From: an uncultured Porphyromonadaceae bacterium
GTDB taxonomy: Bacteria > Bacteroidota > Bacteroidia > Bacteroidales > CAMTPD01
Reading direction: 5' to 3'
NCBI GenBank assembly: GCA_947074265.1
Contig: CAMTPD010000121.1
Coordinates: forward strand, 1 to 5,804
Length of the DNA stretch: 5,804 nt
In this document: positions 1 through 5,804 of the stretch, piece after piece
Layout: each line of letters starts with the position of its first letter
Numbering within the stretch: position 1 is the first letter of the stretch
Notes under the pieces: model-generated
What the model saw: the letters and a program-made list of their open reading frames with translations, nothing else
Told to the model about the DNA's origin: nothing
Databases searched by the model: none
Made by a program: the position numbers and the translations under genes

Positions 1-731
1 AATTTGTACTAGAAGGAAGTGTTTCTATTGCATGTAATGAAAATACCTTACAGTCTATGACCAAAGGAGAGATGATTTTATTACCTAAGTCATCACATGT
101 ATATGGAAAAGTAGATGCAAAGAGTAAATTTATAGCGTTTATGTTTGATCATATCTCACACTTATGTAATAAATACTCTTTACAGAATTTATCTGCATAT
201 ACTGAACAAATAACTTACGATTTCAAGCCATTTACAATTAAACGTCCGATTTTGAAGTTTCTAGATCTATTGTCTGATTGTCTTGATGACGGACTTAGTT
301 GTACCTATTATCATGAGATAAAATCAAGTGAAATACTAATTCTTTATAGGGCATATTATACAAAGGAAGAATTGGCCGAATTTTTCTATCCATTGGTGGG
401 TAATTCCATCGATTTCAAAACAAGTGTAATGACAAAATATCGAGATGCAAAGACTGTAGAAGAACTTGCAATGCTATTAGGGTACGGTTTGTCTAACTTT
501 AAAAAGAAATTTAAGGAAGAATTTGACGAATCGGCATATCAATGGATGCTTAAACAGAAATCAAAGCATATCCAATACAAACTTTCATTTGCAGATGTCG
601 ACTTTGCGACTATAATCGATGAGTTTGGTTTTTCTTCTCCTGCCCACTTCAATCGTTTCTGTAAAACACAATATGGAAAAACACCATCAGAACTACGTAA
701 AACTTTGAAATGTAAAATAGATGCATTGTAA
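1..731 (+). CDS. AraC-family transcriptional regulator, 5' partial
   Basis: This is a DNA-binding regulator with an N-terminal effector domain and a C-terminal pair of helix-turn-helix motifs. The reading frame is open to the window edge (first full codon at position 3) and gives FVLEGSVSIACNENTLQS before the first ATG at 57. That stretch reads like the cupin beta strands of AraC_binding domains (xVLEGsv...G-x-mxLLP), so the ATG at 57 is internal and the true start is off the left edge. Counting from codon 3 there are 242 residues. The first recognition unit is at about 151-174 (TVEELAMLLGYGLSNFKKKF) and the second at about 199-233 (FATIIDEFGFSSPAHFNRFC, then YGKTPSELRK), the signature of the family. 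The middle portion is not recognisable at family level. Effector and targets cannot be told from the sequence. The gene is visibly more AT-rich than the serine dehydratase and oxidoreductase genes, which may suggest an accessory origin. Confidence 0.88.
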   Translation, partial: FVLEGSVSIACNENTLQSMTKGEMILLPKSSHVYGKVDAKSKFIAFMFDHISHLCNKYSLQNLSAYTEQITYDFKPFTIKRPILKFLDLLSDCLDDGLSCTYYHEIKSSEILILYRAYYTKEELAEFFYPLVGNSIDFKTSVMTKYRDAKTVEELAMLLGYGLSNFKKKFKEEFDESAYQWMLKQKSKHIQYKLSFADVDFATIIDEFGFSSPAHFNRFCKTQYGKTPSELRKTLKCKIDAL

Positions 732-845
732 ACTATGATAAATTGAGACACAAGTTTAAAGAAGTAGATATGTTTGTGTTATTATTTATAAAATGAATGT
801 CTGAATGTATAACATCTTGGTTTCTAATGATTGTACATTTGCACA

Positions 846-974
846 ATGTTTAGTCAAGAGCAAATCTTAATTCTCAATGTAGTCAATTTTTTTATTTAAA
901 TATTTGTATCAGAAGGAAAGCGCATTACGATATATAGAAAAGATAACCTGCAGGATATTATAAGTTACAAGTAA
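846..974 (+). pseudogene. possible remnant of an AraC-type regulator N-terminus
   Basis: Starting from ATG at 846, the frame reads 17 codons to a TAA at 897-899, then continues in the same frame to a TAA at 972-974. The second part begins FVSEGKRITIYRKDNLQDI. It lines up without gaps against FVLEGSVSIACNENTLQSM at the start of the AraC-family gene at the left edge: F-V-x-E-G, then an alternating hydrophobic strand, then N-x/T-L-Q. By hand, about 37 of 69 bases match over 23 codons, with the best run at the F-V-x-E-G codons. The regulator's C-terminal helix-turn-helix is absent. I infer a decayed paralogue fragment. The match is short and could be chance. Confidence 0.3.
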
Positions 975-1066
975 AGATTTTTTCGTAAGTAAATACAGAA
1001 ATAAAACGCCACATAACCCACGACAAATCTCATATAAAATTTGATATAAAAGAATTCTTTGATCCC

Positions 1067-1096
1067 TTTATCCCTATTAAAAAATGAGTATCTTCG
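1067..1096 (+). promoter_or_regulatory. weak candidate promoter for the serine dehydratase gene
   Basis: TTTA at 1067-1070 and TATCTTCG at 1089-1096 are separated by 18 bases. They resemble the Bacteroidetes pattern TTTG-N19-21-TAnnTTTG with one mismatch in each box. A start near 1103 would give a leader of about 70 bases. The match is imperfect in a region rich in A and T, so this is a suggestion only. Confidence 0.25.
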
Positions 1097-1101
1097 TTGC
1101 T

Positions 1102-1136
1102 GAATGTTCAATATATTGAATCATTCAAGAATTGAG
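1102..1136. promoter_or_regulatory. palindromic TTCAA/TTGAA sites upstream of the serine dehydratase gene
   Basis: TTCAATATATTGAA at 1107-1120 is a perfect 14-bp palindrome. It is flanked by GAATG (1102-1106) and CATTC (1122-1126), which extend the pairing to 19 bp with one unpaired base at 1121. A second, imperfect copy of the same half-site pair follows at 1124-1136 (TTCAA-GAA-TTGAG). The cluster lies 37 to 71 bases before the start codon at 1173. Repeated inverted half-sites in this position are typical of a dimeric repressor or activator site. They could instead form a leader hairpin. No regulator can be named from the sequence. Confidence 0.4.
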
Positions 1137-1172
1137 TTTATATAGAATCCTTGTTAGAAAATACGCATTGCT

Positions 1173-2384
1173 ATGGAGTCGATAAGACAGATCTTTAGAA
1201 TCGGGCACGGACCGTCCAGTAGTCATACCATGGGGCCAAGAAGAGCAGCCGAAATGTTTCTGGAAAGAAACAAGGCAGCAGATCATTTTACTGTTACATT
1301 GTATGGTAGTTTGGCCGCTACCGGCAAAGGGCATATGACCGATGCTGCCATCTTGCAAGTGTTGCAAGCAGCCGCACCTACTACTATCTTGTGGGAGCCG
1401 GAAACTTTTTTGGCATTTCATCCCAATGGAATGGACTTTAAAGCATTTGATGCAGACGGCAAGGAAACAGATAGCTGGCGCATCTACAGCATTGGAGGCG
1501 GAGCGCTTGCCAATGAAGAAATGAATGAAAACAAAGCTACAGAGGTATACAACTACCAACACATTGCGGATATTCAAGCATGGTGCGAGCGTGAAGGCTG
1601 CGACTACTGGGAATATGTAGAACGCTGCGAAGGTCCTGAGATTTGGGATTACCTAGCCGAGGTGTGGCAAGCTATGCAAGATTCAGTACAGCGAGGACTC
1701 GAAGCACAAGGCGTATTGCCGGGCGGACTAGGGGTGAGAAGAAAGGCTTCGAACTACCTGATTCGTGCAAAAGGCTACTCGGCAACGATGAAAGGTCGCG
1801 GTATGGTTTATGCATACGCGCTTGCCGTATCGGAAGAGAATGCAGGAGGAGGCGTAATTGTAACAGCTCCTACTTGCGGATCGTGCGGAGTTCTTCCCGG
1901 TGTGATGTATTATCTGAAAGAAACGCGTGATTTCCGCGATTCGAGAATATTGCGAGCAATTGCTACTGCCGGACTATTCGGAAACGTAGTACGTACCAAC
2001 GCTTCCGTATCGGGAGCCGAAGTTGGTTGCCAAGGAGAGGTTGGTGTTGCTTGCGCAATGGCTGCGGCAGCAGCGTGTCAACTCTTTGGTGGTAGCCCTG
2101 CTCAAATCGAGTATGCTGCCGAGATGGGACTCGAGCATCACTTAGGTCTTACCTGCGACCCTATCTGCGGATTGGTTCAGATTCCATGCATCGAACGCAA
2201 TGCTTTTGCGGCAGCCAGAGCACTAGATGCGAATGCTTATGCTTCGTTTTCGGATGGTAAGCACCGTGTTAGTTTCGACAAAGTAGTACAAGTAATGCGT
2301 CAAACAGGACACGACCTACCTTCTTTATACAAAGAAACTTCACAAGGAGGATTGGCTCGTTACATTGATTCAGAAAATAAGTAA
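1173..2384 (+). CDS. sdaA: L-serine ammonia-lyase (L-serine dehydratase), iron-sulfur, single chain
   Basis: This cytoplasmic enzyme converts L-serine to pyruvate and ammonia using a [4Fe-4S] cluster rather than pyridoxal phosphate. The 403 residues cover both family domains. The N-terminal (beta-type) domain opens with IGHGPSSSHTMGPRRAA at about 10-26. The C-terminal (alpha-type) domain carries TAPTCGSCGVLPG (231-243), GAEVGCQGEVGVACAM (281-296) and LTCDPICGLVQIPCIERN (326-343). Cys286, Cys328 and Cys339 follow the spacing C-X41-C-X10-C known for the cluster ligands of this family, so the enzyme looks intact. The ATG at 1173 is chosen because the conserved GPSSSHT motif follows at the usual distance from the start. 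There is no strong Shine-Dalgarno sequence, as is common in Bacteroidetes. At 403 residues it is somewhat shorter than the E. coli enzyme, and it ends SENK without a terminal cysteine. The gene is monocistronic, with a hairpin 36 bases after the stop. Confidence 0.96.
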   Translation: MESIRQIFRIGHGPSSSHTMGPRRAAEMFLERNKAADHFTVTLYGSLAATGKGHMTDAAILQVLQAAAPTTILWEPETFLAFHPNGMDFKAFDADGKETDSWRIYSIGGGALANEEMNENKATEVYNYQHIADIQAWCEREGCDYWEYVERCEGPEIWDYLAEVWQAMQDSVQRGLEAQGVLPGGLGVRRKASNYLIRAKGYSATMKGRGMVYAYALAVSEENAGGGVIVTAPTCGSCGVLPGVMYYLKETRDFRDSRILRAIATAGLFGNVVRTNASVSGAEVGCQGEVGVACAMAAAAACQLFGGSPAQIEYAAEMGLEHHLGLTCDPICGLVQIPCIERNAFAAARALDANAYASFSDGKHRVSFDKVVQVMRQTGHDLPSLYKETSQGGLARYIDSENK

Positions 2385-2419
2385 CATATACCTGACATAC
2401 AACGAAAGCATTATATGCA

Positions 2420-2458
2420 ACAAAAGCCTGTACGGATCTGGTCTGTACAGGCTTTTGT
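2420..2458. terminator. bidirectional intrinsic terminator between convergent genes
   Basis: ACAAAAGCCTGTAC (2420-2433) and GTACAGGCTTTTGT (2445-2458) form a perfect 14-bp stem around an 11-base loop. Each transcript ends the stem in a run of four U, preceded by GC pairs. It sits 35 bases beyond the serine dehydratase stop and 11 bases beyond the stop of the opposing oxidoreductase gene, so it can serve both. Confidence 0.85.
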
Positions 2459-2469
2459 CATATAGTGTC

Positions 2470-3795
2470 TTATACGATCTTTGGCAGTTCCCACGGTGCG
2501 CGGTAATAGGCTTTGGCCAACATATTGGCCTGGTCGTTGCCTATGAATTGATGTGTGGCTTCGTCCCAAACCAATCCGCTGCCTACGCGCGAAGAGATAT
2601 TCGCAAAGTGACAAAGTTTTGCCACTTTCGCACCGATAGCAACATCGGCATTGGGCATTTGTCGTGTACGCATTGCCTCGAGTGTATTTTGTGCATGATT
2701 GTAAAGCCCTTTTCCTTCGCCCTTTATCATGGCTACGGCATCCATTCGAGGTTGCTTGTTTGATACCACCGGAATCACTTCCCATCCGCGTCGGTCAAGT
2801 ACCAATGTTCCGTTTTCTCCGAAAAATGCTACCCCTTCGCGCCTGTCATACAAGCCGTGATTGATTCCGCAGGCATGATCCCAAATGATGTTGTACTCGG
2901 GATAACTGTATATAGACATCAGCGTATCGGGCGTTTCCATTGCGTCGTTGGGATAAGCAAATTTGCCACCCGAGGCCAAGATGTTTTTGGGTAATTCGGC
3001 ATTCATTCCCTCCATTGCATAGTCGAGAAGATGCACGCCCCAGTCAGACATCAAACCTCCGGCATAGTCCCAAAAGAAGCGAAAGTTGTAATGAAAGCGA
3101 TGCTCGTTGAACGGCATCTTGGGTGCCGGTCCCAACCACATGTCGTAATCTACACCGGCCGGAATCACCGAATTGGGAAGAACAGGAAGAGAGGCTTTGC
3201 CATCTTGATAGGCCCAAACCTTTACGGTGCGTACCTTGCCAATCTTTCCGTCTTTTACAAACTGAGCAGCCTGATCCCAATGCGGATCGCTTCGTTGCCA
3301 TTGTCCCACCTGTACGATGCGGTTGTATTTACGTGCGGCTTTCTCCATGAGCTCGCACTCTTCGATGGTATTCGAAAGCGGTTTTTCTACATACACATCT
3401 TTGCCAGCTTGACAAGCATAAATGGTAGGGAGGCAATGCCAATGATCGGGTGTGCCGATAATAACCAAGTCGACGTCTTTGTTGTCAATCACTTTTCGCC
3501 AGTCTTTGACAAGCTGTTTGGGCCTTTTGCCCGATTTATCTTCCACATCTTTTGCTCGTTTATTGAGCCACTGATCGTCTACGTCGCACAAAGAGATGCA
3601 CTCTACCTCGGGAAACTGAAGAAAAGTATTCAAGTTGCTCCAACCCATGCCTTTGCAACCGATCAAGGCTACCTTGATTTTGTTTGATGGAGCTGATGAG
3701 CCCAAAACGGAAGAAAGGTTAGCGCCTGATAGAGGTGATATGCCAAGTGTTGCCGCGCCAATAGTCGATTTAAGTAGAAAGTCTCTTCGATTCAT
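2470..3795 (-). CDS. Gfo/Idh/MocA-family oxidoreductase with Tat-like leader
   Basis: This belongs to the NAD(P)-dependent oxidoreductase family that acts on sugars, inositols and related compounds. The 441 residues start MNRRDFLLKSTIGAATLGIS, a twin-arginine-type leader with a short hydrophobic segment, so export is likely; there is no lipobox cysteine. The Rossmann fold begins at about 39 (NKIKVALIGCKGMGWSN; Gly46, Gly49 and Gly51), with acidic Asp71 after the second strand. VIIGTPDHWH (111-120) and the family signature EKP (137-139, Lys138) follow. The C-terminal domain has DYAGGLMSDWGVHLLDYA (243-260), with His255 in the position of the conserved active-site histidine. Substrate cannot be read from the sequence. 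Some enzymes of this fold, such as GH109, are NAD-dependent glycosidases with a similar leader, so a hydrolase role is possible. The gene is alone between two terminators. A weak -7-like box (TACCATTG on the coding strand) is at 3829-3836. Confidence 0.92.
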   Translation of the reverse strand: MNRRDFLLKSTIGAATLGISPLSGANLSSVLGSSAPSNKIKVALIGCKGMGWSNLNTFLQFPEVECISLCDVDDQWLNKRAKDVEDKSGKRPKQLVKDWRKVIDNKDVDLVIIGTPDHWHCLPTIYACQAGKDVYVEKPLSNTIEECELMEKAARKYNRIVQVGQWQRSDPHWDQAAQFVKDGKIGKVRTVKVWAYQDGKASLPVLPNSVIPAGVDYDMWLGPAPKMPFNEHRFHYNFRFFWDYAGGLMSDWGVHLLDYAMEGMNAELPKNILASGGKFAYPNDAMETPDTLMSIYSYPEYNIIWDHACGINHGLYDRREGVAFFGENGTLVLDRRGWEVIPVVSNKQPRMDAVAMIKGEGKGLYNHAQNTLEAMRTRQMPNADVAIGAKVAKLCHFANISSRVGSGLVWDEATHQFIGNDQANMLAKAYYRAPWELPKIV

Positions 3796-3961
3796 AGTAT
3801 TGTTGATTGTTGTAATTTGTGTGTTTTACAATGGTATTGCAAGTTGTCGAAAAAAAACGAAAAGAAGATGCATGCAATCCTTTTTTTGAGACGATAGGTG
3901 GTTGAATTTCAAACTATAGTATAACGGTGTAGCTTTCTAGTGAGGTTTGTATAAAAAGTAA

Positions 3962-4007
3962 ACGAAGAATAAATCGTCAGGTGCCGACCTGACGATTTAT
4001 TCTTCGT
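3962..4007 (-). terminator. long perfect hairpin terminator of trmD
   Basis: The arms at 3962-3982 and 3987-4007 are perfectly complementary over 21 bp and enclose the 4-base loop GCCG. The GC-rich part (CGTCAGGT) is near the loop and an AT-rich part is at the base. On the minus strand the stem is followed by TTTACTTTTTATAC, a U-rich tail, and it begins 10 bases after the trmD stop. This fits an intrinsic terminator for trmD. It lies 167 bases upstream of the oxidoreductase start and would insulate that gene. Confidence 0.85.
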
Positions 4008-4017
4008 GAAGATAATT

Positions 4018-4698
4018 TTACTTCTTCTTTAATAAGTCCGGACGAAGACGCATGGTGCGTTCTTGTGCCTGTTGAAGTTTCCATTCGTTGATTTTACGTT
4101 CGTGTCCCGAAAGCAATACATCCGGAACTTTCCATCCCTTGTATTCGGCCGGACGTGTATATACCGGTGGAGCTAGTAAGTCGTCTTGAAACGAATCGGA
4201 CAAAGCCGACTGTTCGTCGCCTATAGCACCCGGAATCAATCGGATGATTGCGTCAGACATTACCGCCGCCGCAAGTTCGCCTCCCGTAAGTACATAATCG
4301 CCAATTGAAATTTCCTTCGTAATCAAATGCTCACGAATACGGTAGTCGATTCCTTTGTAGTGGCCACACAAGATGATCAGGTTTTGATACATCGAAAGCG
4401 TGTTTGCCATTTTCTGATCGAAGGTTTCACCATCGGGCGATGTATAGATTACTTCATCGTAATCTCTCTCTGCCTTTAGGGCACTGATGACTCTGTCGAT
4501 CGGCTCTATTTGCATCACCATTCCGGCTTCACCGCCAAAGGGGTAATCGTCTATCTTTTTATGCTTTTTTGTCGAGTAGTCTCTGAGGTTATGGATGTGA
4601 ATTTGTGCCAGACCGTTGTCTTGTGCTCGTTTAAGGATAGAGCAGTTTAGGGGGCCTGTAAGCATCTCCGGTAGTACGGTAATGATATCTATTCTCAT
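4018..4698 (-). CDS. trmD: tRNA (guanine37-N1)-methyltransferase TrmD
   Basis: TrmD transfers a methyl group from S-adenosylmethionine to N1 of G37, next to the anticodon in tRNAs that read C- or U-starting... leucine, proline and arginine codons, and so prevents +1 frameshifting. It is a cytoplasmic dimer of the SPOUT (trefoil-knot) class. The 226 residues match the usual family length. Visible motifs are [13 protein letters not shown] at the start, [14 protein letters not shown] (50-63), the knot segments [11 protein letters not shown] (110-120) and [18 protein letters not shown] (129-146), RLIPGAIG (153-160) and PDVLLSGHE (192-200). Arg153 and Asp168 (in LSDSF) align with the catalytic Arg154 and Asp169 of the E. 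coli enzyme. The start is set by the conserved first strand. A canonical Bacteroidetes -7 box lies 30 bases upstream of the start, and the gene is transcribed alone, divergent from the sensor gene. Confidence 0.97.
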   Translation of the reverse strand: MRIDIITVLPEMLTGPLNCSILKRAQDNGLAQIHIHNLRDYSTKKHKKIDDYPFGGEAGMVMQIEPIDRVISALKAERDYDEVIYTSPDGETFDQKMANTLSMYQNLIILCGHYKGIDYRIREHLITKEISIGDYVLTGGELAAAVMSDAIIRLIPGAIGDEQSALSDSFQDDLLAPPVYTRPAEYKGWKVPDVLLSGHERKINEWKLQQAQERTMRLRPDLLKKK

Positions 4699-4727
4699 AT
4701 GCGATGGTCGATATTGTTTTCTTTTTG

Positions 4728-4735
4728 CAAAGGTA
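4728..4735 (-). promoter_or_regulatory. -7 box of the trmD promoter
   Basis: On the minus strand the sequence TACCTTTG, followed by CAAAAAG, is an exact match to the Bacteroidetes primary sigma factor -7 element TAnnTTTG. It lies 30 bases before the trmD ATG, giving a short leader. I see no good TTTG at the expected -33 distance, so the call rests on the -7 box and its position. Confidence 0.6.
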
Positions 4736-4796
4736 CAAATTAATACGATACCTTCCCACTAGCAGGTTTATATTGGCTTGTTTTGCATTATAATTA

Positions 4797-4826
4797 TAGT
4801 TTTGTGATTGAATTATTATATATTTG
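4797..4826 (+). promoter_or_regulatory. candidate -7 boxes for the sensor gene
   Basis: Two exact TAnnTTTG matches precede the sensor gene: TAGTTTTG at 4797-4804 and TATATTTG at 4819-4826. The first has ATTG at 4772-4775, 21 bases upstream, close to the TTTG-N19-21 consensus. The second lacks a -33 partner at the right distance. In such AT-rich sequence one or both may be chance. Either would give a leader of roughly 40-65 bases. Confidence 0.35.
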
Positions 4827-4875
4827 ATAGGATTCTTACAACTATCTTGCAAGGGCTTTAAACAATCTAATCCCC

Positions 4876-5767
4876 ATGAACAACATCTTTCTCTCAAGAA
4901 TCGCTTTCTTGATCTTATTTGTATGTATTTCTCAGCTCTCGGAAGCTAAAGAGTATTATTTCAAACACTATCGCAACGAGCAGGGATTGTCAAACAATAC
5001 CGTGCTTTGTACCGCACAAGATAAAAACGGATTTATGTGGTTTGGTACAACCGACGGCCTCAACCGTTTCGATGGCAATCGTTTCAAGCTTTATACCCAT
5101 ATCGAAGGAGATAGTACTAGCATAACGGCAAATTACATTTGGGATATTCATCCCGATAGTAAAGGCAATGTTTGGATGGCTACCTCGCACGAGCTGTGTG
5201 TATATAAGCACGATGTAGATCAATTTGTCCGCTTCTCAAAAATGAATAATCAAGGCCTGGCTATTTACGGTGGTTTTAATATTGTAGAAGATCAGAGTAA
5301 AAACATCTGGATTGCATCGGGCAATCGGATTTATAAATACAACCTTGAGTCGGCCAACGCAGAGGAATACAGCGATTTTCAATACAGTATTCGCACGGTG
5401 TGTGCCAATCCATCGGGCTCGGTATGGGCCATTGGTTACGATGGCGAGATTGCACAATACAAACCACAGACCAATGCATTTGAGCATTTTGGAGATGCCG
5501 GAGGTATTACCGATGGTCCCGCATATGTAAACTGTGCTATCACGGACGATGAGTATGGGGTATGGTTAGGATCGAACGTAGATGGACTTTTCTTGCTTTC
5601 GCTCAAAGATAAAAGTGTACAACACATTATCCCTTCTATATTTGTGCGCGATATCAAACGCATATCAGATACAGAGCTTTGGGTAGCTTTCGAATCGGGA
5701 CTATACACCTACAATCTCAAATCGAAGCAAACAACCAATATTCGCAAGTCGCTGAGCAATACGTACG
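4876..5767 (+). CDS. Reg_prop beta-propeller sensor, probable hybrid two-component system N-terminus, 3' partial
   Basis: This is the exported sensor part of what is probably a hybrid two-component regulator, the type that detects glycan fragments in the periplasm and controls polysaccharide use loci in Bacteroidetes. Residues 1-24 (MNNIFLSRIAFLILFVCISQ, then LSEA) form a signal peptide, with likely cleavage before KEYYF. About six propeller repeats follow, at roughly 38-74, 84-121, 132-158, 171-206, 217-251 and 257-290, each with a W-x-G/A-type core such as DKNGFMWFGTTDGLNRFDG, SKGNVWMATS, SKNIWIASGN and DEYGVWLGS. Complete proteins of this kind carry about 14 repeats, a Y_Y_Y domain, a membrane segment, a histidine kinase, a receiver and an AraC-type HTH; none of these is present here. 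Bases after about 5767 are sequencing adapter, so the TGA at 5788-5790 is artificial and the gene is cut by the contig end. A shorter Reg_prop protein of another type cannot be excluded. Confidence 0.88.
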
Positions 5768-5804
5768 AGAACGGAAGATCACACGTCTGAACTCCAGTCA
5801 CTCC
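5768..5804 (+). other. Illumina TruSeq adapter read-through at the contig end
   Basis: Aligned from 5768, the sequence matches the TruSeq read-1 adapter (starting AGATCGGAAGAGC) at 32 of 34 positions through 5801. The mismatches are at 5771 (A for T) and 5779 (T for G), and the last 22 bases are identical, including ACACGTCTGAACTCCAG. The final TCC at 5802-5804 would be the first bases of the sample index. This stretch is not genomic. The exact junction is uncertain by a few bases. Confidence 0.95.

Larger units (their letters stand above)
732..1172. other. AT-rich intergenic region, mostly without a gene
   Basis: This 441-base gap separates the AraC-family gene from the serine dehydratase gene. 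It is strongly AT-rich and has stops in all frames. I see no tRNA, no rRNA and no intact protein. What can be picked out is a short AraC-like broken reading frame (846-974), a weak candidate promoter around 1067-1096, and palindromic sites at 1102-1136 just ahead of the serine dehydratase start. The rest holds nothing I can name. Confidence 0.7.

Noticed and set aside
57..59. ATG at 57 as the start of the AraC-family gene.
   Set aside because: The frame is open upstream to the window edge and the preceding 18 codons read as cupin-domain sequence, so this methionine is internal.
748..779. A possible hairpin after the AraC-family gene (ACACAA at 748-753 with TTGTGT at 774-779).
   Set aside because: It has only six Watson-Crick pairs, a 20-base loop, little GC and no clean U-tract, so it is too weak to call a terminator.
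1125..1577. A 150-codon open frame on the minus strand, opposite the start of the serine dehydratase gene.
   Set aside because: It overlaps the conserved N-terminal domain of sdaA on the other strand and its protein looks like no known family.
3031..3687. A 218-codon open frame on the plus strand, opposite the oxidoreductase gene.
   Set aside because: It lies wholly inside a well-supported gene on the other strand, has no recognisable motif, and no promoter or ribosome site. Long antisense frames are expected in this GC range.
4631..4897. An 88-codon minus-strand frame overlapping the trmD start and the divergent intergenic region.
   Set aside because: It is out of frame with trmD, covers the trmD promoter and its translation is low-complexity, with no domain signs.
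5788..5790. TGA as the natural stop of the sensor gene.
   Set aside because: It lies within the 22-base exact match to a sequencing adapter.

Overview
The window looks like an ordinary chromosomal stretch from a member of the Bacteroidales (Bacteroides, Parabacteroides, Dysgonomonas or a relative). The evidence is a single-chain serine dehydratase and a TrmD of Bacteroidetes type, a 'secreted' Gfo/Idh/MocA oxidoreductase with an RRDFLLK-type leader, the start of a Reg_prop beta-propeller sensor of the kind found in hybrid two-component systems, and a -7 box of the form TAnnTTTG upstream of trmD. The genus cannot be fixed from the sequence alone.

Layout, left to right. Positions 1-731 hold an AraC-family regulator whose start lies outside the window. 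Positions 732-1172 are a 441-base AT-rich gap. It contains a short, broken stretch that resembles the N-terminus of an AraC regulator (846-974) and, close to the next gene, palindromic TTCAA/TTGAA sites that may be an operator. Positions 1173-2384 (+) encode an intact [4Fe-4S] L-serine ammonia-lyase. It converges with a Gfo/Idh oxidoreductase at 2470-3795 (-), and one perfect 14-bp hairpin between the two stops can terminate both. A 21-bp perfect hairpin (3962-4007) then terminates trmD (4018-4698, -). trmD is divergent from the sensor gene that begins at 4876 (+).

The right end is not genomic. Bases from about 5768 to 5801 match the Illumina TruSeq adapter in 32 of 34 positions, including the last 22 in a row. 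The apparent stop codon of the sensor gene at 5788-5790 lies inside this adapter, so the gene is cut by the contig end and is not a naturally short 304-residue protein.

The genes do not form one pathway. Serine dehydratase feeds central carbon metabolism, TrmD is housekeeping tRNA modification, the oxidoreductase probably acts on a sugar or related compound, and the sensor probably controls carbohydrate use. Each appears to be transcribed on its own. I see no undescribed multi-gene system. The points worth a second look are the adapter read-through, the AraC-like remnant and the palindromes upstream of the serine dehydratase gene.
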